64,000 nt of DNA from G963663365 sp963663365. GTDB taxonomy: Bacteria; Hinthialibacterota; Hinthialibacteria; Hinthialibacterales; G963663365. Below, piece by piece: positions 25,983 to 34,974 of the stretch. The notes under the pieces were generated by a model. The model saw nothing but the letters and a program-made list of their open reading frames with translations. It was not told the origin of the DNA and made no database searches. Each line of letters starts with the position of its first letter. The first letter of the stretch is position 1. The stretch is from contig CAXXIH010000008.1 of assembly GCA_963663365.2 (NCBI GenBank), positions 992,001-1,056,000 on the forward strand, given 5' to 3'. A program made the position numbers and the translations under genes.

Positions 25983-27038
25983 ATGCGGTCTTTGGCTTAT
26001 TGGATTCTCCTTTCAGCAATATCTCTATCTGTGAGTGCGGCCGATGGTCTATTAGAATCGGCACTTATTTTCGAACGAAACGAACGGTTTCCATCTTCGC
26101 ATTGTTCCGATATCGAAGTTCTTCCCAGCGGCGATCTATTTGTTGTTTGGTACGCCGGATTACGCGAAAAAGCCACGGATGTAGCCATTGTCTACGCCCG
26201 CCGTCCGGTCGGAGCCAAAGAATGGGAAGCGGGTGTTGTAATCGATACACCCGGGAAATCTGACGGAAATCCGGTACTGGCCCAACCAAGCCAAGGATTA
26301 TTGGAAATTTTCTATCAAGTCATGCACGGCAGCGGCGAGGGCTCCACGCAGCTGGGTACGGGATGGACAACATGCGATATCCGCCGCATCGCCTCTACCG
26401 ATGAGGGGCGATCCTGGAGCGAACCGGAAATGATTCGTCCGGAATGGGGCTATTGCACCAAGGGCGCACTATTGCATTTGCAGGACGGCTCTTGGCTTTT
26501 GCCGCTTCAGGACGAACGGCACTGGAACAGTTTGGTTATGGTTTCGGATGACGGTCGGAAATCGTGGTTTTATTGCGATCCCATTGATTGCGGTTGGGGA
26601 TACAAAATGGGAAACATCGAACCGACAGTGCTTGAACGCCGGGACAGCACATTGGTAATGATTATGCGTTCCGCCGATCCACGGCACCGCGCTTGGCGGA
26701 GTTATTCCAGCGACCATGGCCGCACATGGACCAAACCACGCCAAATCGAAGGGCTCGCCAATCCGAATTCATCAATGGAAATGATGAAACTGCAAAGCGG
26801 AAAATGGATCATGGCCTTTAACGATAGTGAGACCAGCCGCACACCATTAACCTTAGCCCTGTCCAACGATGAAGGAGAAACATGGCCGGTTCGGCGGAAT
26901 CTGGAAACAGAACCTGGAGAATATTCCTATCCTTCTCTGGCCCAGGGGCCGGATGGCGTCATTCATCTCACCTATACCTACAAAAGGGAGACCATCAAAC
27001 ACGTGGCTTTTCGCGAAGCATGGGTGGAAAACCAATAG
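25983..27038 (+). CDS. Secreted sialidase-like (BNR/Asp-box) beta-propeller protein
   Basis: 351 residues with a signal peptide (MRSLAYWILLSAISLSVSA, cleavage after ASA-like VSA-AD). Four Asp-box type turns are visible: STDEGRSW, SDDGRKSW (degenerate), SSDHGRTW and SNDEGETW, which mark the blades of a six-bladed propeller as in the exo-alpha-sialidase fold (BNR_2 type). Members cleave sialic acids or related sugars, but many have no known substrate. The conserved tail HLTYTYKRETIKHV is typical of the bacterial and planctomycete group. It sits just downstream of the Wzt-like ATPase on the same strand, 114 bases apart, and should act in the periplasm or outside the cell. Confidence 0.85.
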   Translation: MRSLAYWILLSAISLSVSAADGLLESALIFERNERFPSSHCSDIEVLPSGDLFVVWYAGLREKATDVAIVYARRPVGAKEWEAGVVIDTPGKSDGNPVLAQPSQGLLEIFYQVMHGSGEGSTQLGTGWTTCDIRRIASTDEGRSWSEPEMIRPEWGYCTKGALLHLQDGSWLLPLQDERHWNSLVMVSDDGRKSWFYCDPIDCGWGYKMGNIEPTVLERRDSTLVMIMRSADPRHRAWRSYSSDHGRTWTKPRQIEGLANPNSSMEMMKLQSGKWIMAFNDSETSRTPLTLALSNDEGETWPVRRNLETEPGEYSYPSLAQGPDGVIHLTYTYKRETIKHVAFREAWVENQ

Positions 27039-27069
27039 TAATAACTTGTCGTGAGAAATCCTCTACAAC

Positions 27070-28014
27070 CTATTTTGCGGATATGGCGCCGGTATCACGG
27101 TCGAGTGGTGTTTTACGCAAAACAAATGGATAAAGAAGGATCGCGGGAATAACGATAACCACAATCCAATTTGCAAAGAACGCATTAAAAGCAATCGGCT
27201 CGGGAATATCGAAAGCCCGCATCAACGCCACCGCCGCTCCTTCCCGTACCCCAATCCCGCCAATAGCGATTGGGAAAATCGTTGAAAGCGTAATAAAGGG
27301 ATATGCAGCGATGCTGGCCAATGGCGGCCACTCACGCATGAATGCAAACAGCAAAATGTAACATTGGCTATAAAGGAAAAAGAAATGAAATATGCCGAAT
27401 AAAAAGACGGTTCCGATATCACGCTTCCGGGTCTTTTGAACCGCCATGATCATTTTGGAGAACGTGCCGGCTAACGGTATGCGCGGAAAGCGCTCCAAAA
27501 ACCTGCGAGGCCATGACGTTGCAAATAGAATAAAACCGAATAGCAGAAGTAAGATTGTCAAAACCAATGAAATTAGACTGATTACTCCATGCGCCAGATA
27601 GGCCAAACCAATCGTAGACAAAATGCAAACACAGGAGAGATCGACAATCTTATCGATGACCACAAGTCCGGTCGCTTCAGCGGATTTTGATTTCGATAAA
27701 AACGCGCCACGCGCTAATTCACCTGCGGTTAGTGGCGTAATAACGGCCAATATGAATCCCTGCATATAGGAACGCGCTGAAAGAGACCAAGTGATATCCG
27801 GTCCGAGCGAGCGGGCAAGCATGTGCCATTTCGCGATTTTGAGCAGAAGCATGGGCGCGGTCATTAGCGACGCCCCAAAGAGTATCGGAAGGTTGGCCTG
27901 TTTTAGGCAATCCCAACACCGGCGGGGCCCGGCAATATACAAAACAAGGCCGAAGATGCCGATGATCACGGCGGTCTTGGCAATCGACTTATAGCGATTC
28001 ATCTGCGATGCCAT
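27070..28014 (-). CDS. Integral membrane protein, lysylphosphatidylglycerol synthase TM-like (UPF0104) family
   Basis: 314 residues with about eight hydrophobic helices. Family marks are the early GASLMTAPMLLLKIAKWHML, the loop SYMQGFILAVITPLTAGELARGAFLSK, a middle VVIDKIVDL and the late FPIAIGGIGVREGAAVALM. These fit PF03706, the flippase-like part of MprF, without its synthase half. Stand-alone members often occur with glycosyltransferases and are thought to move lipid-linked substrates. It is 12 bases downstream of the 28027-29151 gene, so the two form an operon, convergent with the sialidase-like gene. Confidence 0.85.
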   Translation of the reverse strand: MASQMNRYKSIAKTAVIIGIFGLVLYIAGPRRCWDCLKQANLPILFGASLMTAPMLLLKIAKWHMLARSLGPDITWSLSARSYMQGFILAVITPLTAGELARGAFLSKSKSAEATGLVVIDKIVDLSCVCILSTIGLAYLAHGVISLISLVLTILLLLFGFILFATSWPRRFLERFPRIPLAGTFSKMIMAVQKTRKRDIGTVFLFGIFHFFFLYSQCYILLFAFMREWPPLASIAAYPFITLSTIFPIAIGGIGVREGAAVALMRAFDIPEPIAFNAFFANWIVVIVIPAILLYPFVLRKTPLDRDTGAISAK

Positions 28015-28026
28015 TGCCCCCGGATT

Positions 28027-29151
28027 TTACTGAGTTTCGGAGTGGGCGGCAGGAGTCCGGTTTTGACTTATAAAGAAAGCCACAACAACGAAGCACGCCA
28101 CGATTAACATAAACACAAAACTCTTCGGCCAAACAATAAACAAAACCAAGAGCGTGATTACACATACAGTTTCAAGCCATAGGCCATTACGTGTGACCGC
28201 CGTCAATCCAATCGCGGCGGCTGGAAGAATAATCGGCGCGGAAAGCAAAGCAGCCTTTTCGGAATGTTCCGAGCAAAGCATGGCCAGGCAAACAGCAATC
28301 AATGCAAGAAATGACCAACGCAACGATTTGCAGTACCAGGCGCCCAACACCGCCAGCGGCAGGAACGGCACAAATAGATTTCCAATGATTCGGGCTTGGA
28401 CGAAAACAGTCTTTGCATGCTCCCAACTAAACCGGCCAGAACGCCCCAGTGCTTTAAGTTGAAAAGGATCCGGCGAAGCCCACAACAGTTCCCGATTCAA
28501 GGTGCCTGCGGTAAATGTGGAAGGTAACCAAACCAAACCGACAAACAACCAAACAAAAAACGGTGAAAAGAGCGCAAGAGCAATTTCCGGCCATTGGTCT
28601 TTGGCAAACAAAGGCATACGAAAAGACAGCCATACCGCCAATACAACCGGCCAAAGCAGAGGTTGAGTCGCCACAGCGCAGGTCATGGCAATAGTCCCCA
28701 GCAGGTCGCTGTGCCAACGGCCCGCATATCCGGCCAGAAGCGTCCAGAAGCCCATGAGGTAAAGCGTCGACCACAAGATATTTAGTTCACCTTGCACGAC
28801 AGGGCAAACCATATAGAGGAGTGAAACCAACAGCGCCGCCCCCAAACCGGCTCCTTCGCGCAAAGACCACATGCCCACAATAAGCGCGCCCCCCCACAAA
28901 GCCATCGTACCGATGAGCCAAACGCTGATTTGCTCTCCCATCGGCAATAAATAAACCCAGACCGGCATCAGCAGCTGAGTGCCATAAGCGTTCGCCGATG
29001 GCTCCAGCGGGGCAATCGATAGGATTCGAAGCATGCTGACCTTTTCGGCCGCCATTCCGGGTAAAACTGAAATACAAGCCCAAGCAGCCGCAATCGCGGC
29101 TCCCAAAACACTAATCTGGCGGGCTGAAAAGGACTTTTGGCTCTCAGACAT
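28027..29151 (-). CDS. Polytopic membrane protein of unknown function
   Basis: About 374 residues from the ATG at 29151 (MSESQKSFS); an in-frame GTG at 29172 is an alternative, and neither has a convincing Shine-Dalgarno. There are roughly ten hydrophobic segments spread over the whole length, for example ISVWLIGTMALWGGALIVGMW, WTLLAGYAG, TIAMTCAVATQPLLWPVVLAVWL and FVFMLIVACFVVVAFFI. The general layout, with a periplasmic loop after helix 1 (MLRILSIAPLEPSANAYGTQLLMPVWVYLLP), resembles GT-C glycosyltransferases, but the expected acidic catalytic motif is not evident. It is paired with the UPF0104 gene and divergent from the radical SAM gene. Confidence 0.6.
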   Translation of the reverse strand: MSESQKSFSARQISVLGAAIAAAWACISVLPGMAAEKVSMLRILSIAPLEPSANAYGTQLLMPVWVYLLPMGEQISVWLIGTMALWGGALIVGMWSLREGAGLGAALLVSLLYMVCPVVQGELNILWSTLYLMGFWTLLAGYAGRWHSDLLGTIAMTCAVATQPLLWPVVLAVWLSFRMPLFAKDQWPEIALALFSPFFVWLFVGLVWLPSTFTAGTLNRELLWASPDPFQLKALGRSGRFSWEHAKTVFVQARIIGNLFVPFLPLAVLGAWYCKSLRWSFLALIAVCLAMLCSEHSEKAALLSAPIILPAAAIGLTAVTRNGLWLETVCVITLLVLFIVWPKSFVFMLIVACFVVVAFFISQNRTPAAHSETQ

Positions 29152-29340
29152 GGAATAAAGATAAAACGGCACTGGCGCAGTAAAGCCAATTTTTACAGTT
29201 TCCGCGCCTGCCTGTCTTTCGTTGACTATAGCTGGCCGATCTCGGTCACGCTAGTTACCGGATATAGGATCGCTTTGCATATAACGCGCGGGACATACCG
29301 TGGGCGACGCTGGATGGGTGGTTATACTCCTAAAAACAAA

Positions 29341-30366
29341 ATGACTGCGACATTACCTGAACATACGATCTCCAAACAGGAACCGGCTTCATCCACGGAT
29401 ATCCATCAGCCGGAGATCATCCATTTGCAGATTACCGAACGCTGCAACTTGGCTTGTCCGAAATGCTACATTTCCGAGCTTAACACAACACCCGCATCAC
29501 AAGAGTTGAAGCCGGAAACATTACGGAAAAAACTTTTTGAACCGGCGGCGGGATGCGGAGCCCAAACCTTGGTCATTACCGGCGGAGAGCCTTATTTATC
29601 CCGCCAGATTTACGAGATCATTGGAGCGGCAAGACCGTTGTTCGATCAAATTTTTGTGGGGACAAGCGGCTATTTCTTAAACAACGAACACTGCCATCGC
29701 TCCATTGACGCCGGGATCGACCATATCCAAGTATCGCTGGATGCCGTCAATATCCCTCTCCTGCAACGCCTGACGGGAATCAAAAACGTGGAACGACTGT
29801 GGGAGAACTGCGAACGTTTCATTCGTATCCGCAACGAACGACAGGCTTCCAACCGTCTCATCGCGGCGGTTGTAATTGCTCCCGAGAACGCCCACGAAGT
29901 AATCGATGTGCTGAAACGATGCGAAGCCATCGGTGTCGACTCAATCACGGTGCAGGCCTATCACGAATACGGCACTGTGTATTTTAGGGAACGTGTCGAA
30001 TGGCCCGTTTTTCGGCAATTTGATCCGGATTTTATCGAACGGGTGAGAGAGATCGTTGAATATATTAAACACGCCAAACAGTCAGGCAGCCGTTTGTATC
30101 CCCACGGCGAAATCTATTTCGATACTCTGCTCCGCTTTTTTGAGGACCGCGAGAATTTGGATGCCCCATGCTCAACCGACAAGTTTCTGTTCGTAGACTC
30201 CAGGGGCTTCATTCGCGGCTGTCTGTTTTCGGAAATTCTCGGCCATATCGATGATGGCATCGAGAATTACCTCCGCTCCAAAGCATTCGGCGATTTTCGC
30301 CGTTTCGTATCGAAATGCCATCTCTGTACTCATGGCTGTGCATACCGCCCCCCCATGGACGCCTAA
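29341..30366 (+). CDS. Radical SAM protein with SPASM-like C-terminal cysteines
   Basis: About 341 residues from the ATG at 29341; the frame is open upstream to 29137, and an ATG at 29314 is also possible. The SAM cluster motif is TERCNLACPKCYISEL (CxxxCxxC), followed by VITGGEPYLSR and QVSLDAVNIPLLQRLTGIKN, standard radical SAM barrel elements. The C-terminal part has further cysteines, APCSTDKFLFVDSRGFIRGCLF and CHLCTHGCAYR, which look like a SPASM/twitch auxiliary cluster. Such proteins modify peptides, sugars or lipids. No precursor peptide gene is visible, and the neighbours are envelope genes, so a sugar or lipid substrate is possible. Confidence 0.8.
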   Translation: MTATLPEHTISKQEPASSTDIHQPEIIHLQITERCNLACPKCYISELNTTPASQELKPETLRKKLFEPAAGCGAQTLVITGGEPYLSRQIYEIIGAARPLFDQIFVGTSGYFLNNEHCHRSIDAGIDHIQVSLDAVNIPLLQRLTGIKNVERLWENCERFIRIRNERQASNRLIAAVVIAPENAHEVIDVLKRCEAIGVDSITVQAYHEYGTVYFRERVEWPVFRQFDPDFIERVREIVEYIKHAKQSGSRLYPHGEIYFDTLLRFFEDRENLDAPCSTDKFLFVDSRGFIRGCLFSEILGHIDDGIENYLRSKAFGDFRRFVSKCHLCTHGCAYRPPMDA

Positions 30367-30478
30367 GCTTCTTCGGAAGGCAATCCATAGAGCACAAAGA
30401 GGCATGAAACGGTGAGTTCCGCATGTTTCCGTTTCCCCGGCTATCCCTGTATCGTATGTTCATACACAATCAATCGTG

Positions 30479-33103
30479 ATGGACACACCCAACAAAACGC
30501 ATACTTATTCCGAGCTCAATAAGCTCTATGGCAAGGCCTATTTTTCCGGAAAAACCAGCGGCTATGGTCCGGGCGGATATAAGAAAGCACACACGTCCTG
30601 GCTGCCGATGCTCAAGGCAGTTAAGGACCACAATCCGGACGCCTGCTGGCTGGATGTGGGTTGCGCGTATGGCTACCTGATCGAAGAGGCTCAAACGCTG
30701 GGACTTAAGGCCTTCGGTATGGATGTGAGCCGGTTTGCCTTACAACAGCTTAAGGCGGCCCGCCAAAACCTGCTGGGCGGAGAGGCTGAAGCGCTGCCGC
30801 TCCTGTCATCCAGCATGGATGTCATTTCCCTTTTCGATATTATCGAGCATCTCCCCCATCCGGTTGTTGCCCTAAAAGAAGCCAAGCGAGTTCTTAAGCC
30901 ACAGGGCATCCTTTTGATAACAACCCCCGATCCCATCAATTTTGAGGGCGAAGAAGAGAGCCATTGCTATGAACGCCCGCCAAGCGATTGGGTGCAGAAA
31001 CTAATCAATCTGGGTATGGATGTGGAAATCGGCTTTGGCGGACTCGAGTATGAGATTACCGTAGCCGCAACACCATCCCCCGCATCCCAAGAAACACGGA
31101 ATCTGATGTGGAGTCTGGCCAGCATCCGGCAAACGACAGATGTCCATCTGGCATGCAAGGGAAAAAACTGCTGGACGGCTTTTAGAGGACACTGGCCTGA
31201 TTCCTCTTCGATTTTGAGTCCGGGAGAAACCTACGGGATTTATCTGCTCATCGGTGGAACATCGCCACAAAAGGTAACTCTAGAGTTGGCGTCAACATCG
31301 CCGCGTCCCTTGCAGGCTTCTATCGACGATTTATGCCTTCGGTGTCGCAAAAGCACTTGCGACACGGGGATTTATTCTCACATTTACGAACCTGTGACCG
31401 TTTGGCCGGGAGGACACCGGCTTCAATTATACAAACCGAAAGAAGCAGTTCCCGTTAAATCGGAAGAATGCGGGGTAAATGAAATCATGGTCAAAGGCGC
31501 CCCCCTCAATAAAGAAAGCGAACGGCGCAGACTGCCATTCGATCAGTTTCAACGTTACAAGCATGTAACCGATATTTTGAATGCGTTAGGGCATTTAGAT
31601 GCGAAGGACTCGATACTTGAGGTTGGAGCCAAGCGCAGCCGTCTAACAGCCTTTTTGCCGGAGACGGCGGACTATACCGGCACCGATATGGAATGGGATG
31701 ATGTGCCCCATTTTTTTGCCGGGGATGGCACAAATATCAATTTAACCGACCAGACAGCCGATGTCGTCATTGCCGTGGATGTCTTTGAGCATATACCACC
31801 GGATAAGCGGCAGGCATTTCTAGAAGAAATGCTCCGTCTGGCGGGAAAGACCGTCATTATTGCGGGACCGTTCGATACACCTCATGCGGCGGCTTGCGAT
31901 GCTCTGGTTGAACGTTTTCGCGCCAGCCGGGGAATCGGCAAACACGAATATCTGGATGAACATCTTCAGTTTGGTTTGCCGAATATGGACGAGACCGGCG
32001 AGTTCTTTGCAGGCGCAGATTGCACGGTCGCAATTTTGCCAAATGGCCATGTCGGCTGGTGGGCGCTGGGACAAATTCTTTCCTATGGCATGGATGTGAG
32101 TTCCGATCTCCATCCGGGATGCGAGGCCCTACAGGAATTATTGACAAGACCATGGGAAGACGGCGACCATCGCGAACCGGCATACCGCCATGCTCTGGTT
32201 GCGTCACGCAAATCGCTAACTCAAACACAAATAGAAAAACTCAGGGCATTGGTCCAAGTTCAAGAGACTCCGGAAAAACACGTCGATCCACTGGCATTCG
32301 CAGGCCCGCTGATCCAAGTCTTTGGATTGGATGCAATCCGGGAGCGCGAATCGATCATCGCCGACCGGGACCAGCGTATCCAAAAGCTATTGGACCATAT
32401 TGCGGAGCTCGCCGAGGAACGCAAAAAGCAGCAGACTTTTATCGAACAATTGCAGGCGCACGAGAAAAATCTGGAAAAGAATATCCAAGAGCTGACGAAG
32501 GAATTGGCATCACGCGGCCTTCATGCGGAAAACCTCACAGATTTATTGAAGCAGGCAGAAGCGGCAAATGCTGAACAGATTAGACATAATCAGAATTTGG
32601 AGTCTCAAGTCAAAGCCGCCGATGAACGGCACGACCGGATGGCGGATCACATTCAAAACCTTGAGACTGAATTGAAGAGTTCGAGCGAAAGACAAAACCA
32701 ACTTCTCGAACACAGTCAAAACTTGGAGAATAACCTCCGCCAAACCTTAGAACATCAAAAGGGATTGTCGTCACACATCTCGAATTTAGAAACGGCTCTG
32801 AAATCCGCCAATGAAAGACGCGATCAATTATCTCTCCATGCGTCGAATCTGGAAGCCGAACACAAAGCCGCATTGAAACATCAAAGCGAATTGGAAAAAC
32901 ACGCTCTGAATTTGGAGCATCAACGTTCCGAAATGCAGGTTCATGCCAACAACCTGGAAGAAATGCTGAAGCAAGAACGTAAAAATGCGCAGCAACAGGC
33001 GGAAAATGCCCGCAAGGATTTGGAGGCATCGCAATCCGAACTGGCAGAACTCCGTTCTCATTGGTATGTCAAATTCGGAAGGCGTATGGGTGGTTCGGCT
33101 TGA
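30479..33103 (+). CDS. Dual SAM methyltransferase with long C-terminal coiled coil (WbdD-like architecture)
   Basis: About 874 residues (ATG at 30479; the in-frame GTG at 30476 is an alternative). Domain 1 (~55-160) is a class I methyltransferase: CWLDVGCAYGYLIEEA, FGMDVS, FDIIEHLPHP, LKPQGILLITTPDP. Residues ~225-325 are beta-rich with several Cys. Domain 2 (~350-500) is a second, divergent methyltransferase: ILEVGAKRSRLTAFLP and AVDVFEHIPPDKRQAFLEEM. From ~625 a coiled coil runs to the end, with regular 21-residue units starting HxxNLE at residues 704-822, then a basic amphipathic end (WYVKFGRRMGG). In the O9a system WbdD caps chains by methylation and its coiled coil measures length; a similar role here is inference. 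TGATG couples it to the next gene. Confidence 0.85.
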   Translation: MDTPNKTHTYSELNKLYGKAYFSGKTSGYGPGGYKKAHTSWLPMLKAVKDHNPDACWLDVGCAYGYLIEEAQTLGLKAFGMDVSRFALQQLKAARQNLLGGEAEALPLLSSSMDVISLFDIIEHLPHPVVALKEAKRVLKPQGILLITTPDPINFEGEEESHCYERPPSDWVQKLINLGMDVEIGFGGLEYEITVAATPSPASQETRNLMWSLASIRQTTDVHLACKGKNCWTAFRGHWPDSSSILSPGETYGIYLLIGGTSPQKVTLELASTSPRPLQASIDDLCLRCRKSTCDTGIYSHIYEPVTVWPGGHRLQLYKPKEAVPVKSEECGVNEIMVKGAPLNKESERRRLPFDQFQRYKHVTDILNALGHLDAKDSILEVGAKRSRLTAFLPETADYTGTDMEWDDVPHFFAGDGTNINLTDQTADVVIAVDVFEHIPPDKRQAFLEEMLRLAGKTVIIAGPFDTPHAAACDALVERFRASRGIGKHEYLDEHLQFGLPNMDETGEFFAGADCTVAILPNGHVGWWALGQILSYGMDVSSDLHPGCEALQELLTRPWEDGDHREPAYRHALVASRKSLTQTQIEKLRALVQVQETPEKHVDPLAFAGPLIQVFGLDAIRERESIIADRDQRIQKLLDHIAELAEERKKQQTFIEQLQAHEKNLEKNIQELTKELASRGLHAENLTDLLKQAEAANAEQIRHNQNLESQVKAADERHDRMADHIQNLETELKSSSERQNQLLEHSQNLENNLRQTLEHQKGLSSHISNLETALKSANERRDQLSLHASNLEAEHKAALKHQSELEKHALNLEHQRSEMQVHANNLEEMLKQERKNAQQQAENARKDLEASQSELAELRSHWYVKFGRRMGGSA
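32585..32941 (+). repeat. In-frame 63-bp coiled-coil repeats (5 full units and one 42-bp unit)
   Basis: Units start at 32585, 32648, 32711, 32774 and 32837 (63 bp each), then a shorter unit at 32900 (42 bp), with the next HANNLE at 32942. Each begins His-x-x-Asn-Leu-Glu and spans three heptads; the last short unit spans two. The DNA varies more than the protein pattern, so length and phase appear to be selected. Confidence 0.85.
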
Positions 33104-34974
33104 TGCGTGTTCTTCAAATTATCCACGATTTTCTTCCGCGCCACCAAGCAGGTTCTGAGTTGTACTGTTTCCACCTCTCGAAACAGCTGCAAAAGACCGG
33201 TTGTGACGTGCACCTGTTATTCGGAGAAATCGACCACCAACGCTCAACCGGCGATTTCCGCCATGGTGAATATGAGGGATTGCCTTTTACTGAAATCGTT
33301 CAAAATCACGATGTTCGCAGCATTACCGAAACCTACCATGATGAGCGGACTCTTAAGGTCATTTGTCAGGAAATTGATCGTATAAAACCCGACATCGTAC
33401 ACATTCACCATCTCCTCGGTTTGGGATTTCAAGTACCGCAAATTGCACAAGATGCAGGTGCGCGGGTGGTCATGACCTTGCATGACTACTGGCTGAGTTG
33501 CGCACGCGGCGGGGGACAGCGCTTTCGAGGGCCGGGAAAACTGTGTGAAGATGTCGATCCGGGACTCTGCGCACAATGCCTTGCCGGCCAACACGCAGGT
33601 GGATCGCGAATTCTGCGCAAACTCTCATCGGTTTTGAAACGTTTTGGGAGCGGAAATGAACTCGATCTCTACGAGAGCCTGTCACGTGCGGCCATCAAGA
33701 CACCGAATAAGCTCTTTGTAGGCAAAACACTATTTGCTCTCGACGGCATTGCTCGTAAAACCATTCTCGCCCATCCACCCAGCAGAATCGAATATGCGTT
33801 AACAATACCATCCAATGCCAAACTAGAAGGTTGGATTGGAATGGAACCGAGCACACACGAAAAGAGTGAATCCGGCGTAATTTTTACGATTGAAATCGAC
33901 GGACAACAACTCGCTGAATTTTATTTGCATCCACGCGAACGGAAAGAAGACCGGGGGTGGCATCCGATTCACCTTGACCTCCAGTCTTGGGCCGGGAAGA
34001 CAGTTCGCCTTACGCTCGCTTCAAGCGTACCCGATAGTTCAAAACACGATTTTTGTGCCGCTGGATGGGGTTCCTTGGAAATTTATGGCGATAACCAAGA
34101 ATCTCCCGAAGCATACAAACCTTCAGTTTGGGCTCATGTGCGCCAATGGGGAGAAAACCTGCTCGCCGGGTTATTCCATCAAACCTACCGAAAACAGGCT
34201 GAAATCAGGATCGAGGCGTCATTGAAGATTCCCGAAGCAGTCGATGTCTTTCTGGCTCCATCGGCATTCTTATGCGGACGGTTCGAGGCGTATGGATATC
34301 CGCAAGACAAGATGCTGGTTTCTGATTATGGGATATGGACACCGCCGAATGCGAAGCGTCCACCCATCGGGAAAAAAGCAGATCGTCCGTTACGGTTTGT
34401 TTTTATCGGTACGTTGGTTGAACATAAAGGCGCCCATGTACTGCTAGAGGCATTTCGGCGGTTGCCACATGGAGCGGCGGTTCTGGATATTTATGGCAAT
34501 CCGGATGAGTTCGTGGATTACACCACACGGCTGCGCCGCCTGGCAAAACATCCCGATATCTCTTTTCGTGGACGTCTCGAAAATAAAGATCTAATGCGTA
34601 TTCTCGCCGATGCCGATGCACTCATCGTTCCTAGCATTTGGTTCGAGAATTCGCCGATCACGATTCATGAGGCATTTTTGGCGCGGATACCTGTCATTAC
34701 ATCCGATTTGGGCGGCATGGCCGAGCTGGTGAAGGATGGCAAGAGCGGATTCCTATTCCCCGTCGGCGACGCCACGGCGCTCTATGAGTTATTGATGGGA
34801 TTGATTGAAGATCCAAGCCGCCTGGATGAGGCAAGACCCGGTCCGGAAATGGTGAAGACTATCGAGCACGACACCCAGTGGATGCTGGATTTATACAAAG
34901 CACTGCTGAACGGAGAATTTCAGATCGATACATTCCGCGAATCCGCCAAAATTGAGGCGAGGCGAGCATCGTGA
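33103..34974 (+). CDS. GT4-family glycosyltransferase with inserted beta-sandwich domain
   Basis: 623 residues; the ATG at 33103 shares its A with the upstream TGA (TGATG), which fixes the start. The N-terminal GT-B half opens MRVLQIIHDFLPRHQAGSEL and contains RVVMTLHDYWLSC and a CxxC pair after the GKLCEDVDPG loop. About residues 235-330 form an insertion with VIFTIEIDGQQLAEFYLHP, WHPIHLDLQSWAGKTVRLTL and AAGWGSLEIYG, a jelly-roll pattern seen in carbohydrate-binding modules. The C-terminal half has LRFVFIGTLVEHKGAHVLLEAF and the EX7E motif in ENSPITIHEAFLA. It probably transfers a sugar from an NDP-sugar to a growing chain, in the cytoplasm at the membrane. The stop overlaps the GT2 start. 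Confidence 0.9.
   Translation: MRVLQIIHDFLPRHQAGSELYCFHLSKQLQKTGCDVHLLFGEIDHQRSTGDFRHGEYEGLPFTEIVQNHDVRSITETYHDERTLKVICQEIDRIKPDIVHIHHLLGLGFQVPQIAQDAGARVVMTLHDYWLSCARGGGQRFRGPGKLCEDVDPGLCAQCLAGQHAGGSRILRKLSSVLKRFGSGNELDLYESLSRAAIKTPNKLFVGKTLFALDGIARKTILAHPPSRIEYALTIPSNAKLEGWIGMEPSTHEKSESGVIFTIEIDGQQLAEFYLHPRERKEDRGWHPIHLDLQSWAGKTVRLTLASSVPDSSKHDFCAAGWGSLEIYGDNQESPEAYKPSVWAHVRQWGENLLAGLFHQTYRKQAEIRIEASLKIPEAVDVFLAPSAFLCGRFEAYGYPQDKMLVSDYGIWTPPNAKRPPIGKKADRPLRFVFIGTLVEHKGAHVLLEAFRRLPHGAAVLDIYGNPDEFVDYTTRLRRLAKHPDISFRGRLENKDLMRILADADALIVPSIWFENSPITIHEAFLARIPVITSDLGGMAELVKDGKSGFLFPVGDATALYELLMGLIEDPSRLDEARPGPEMVKTIEHDTQWMLDLYKALLNGEFQIDTFRESAKIEARRAS

Noticed and set aside
33061..33102. Earlier start for the GT4 gene
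   Set aside because: It would overlap the end of the methyltransferase gene; the TGATG junction and the MRVLQIIHDF start fit the family.
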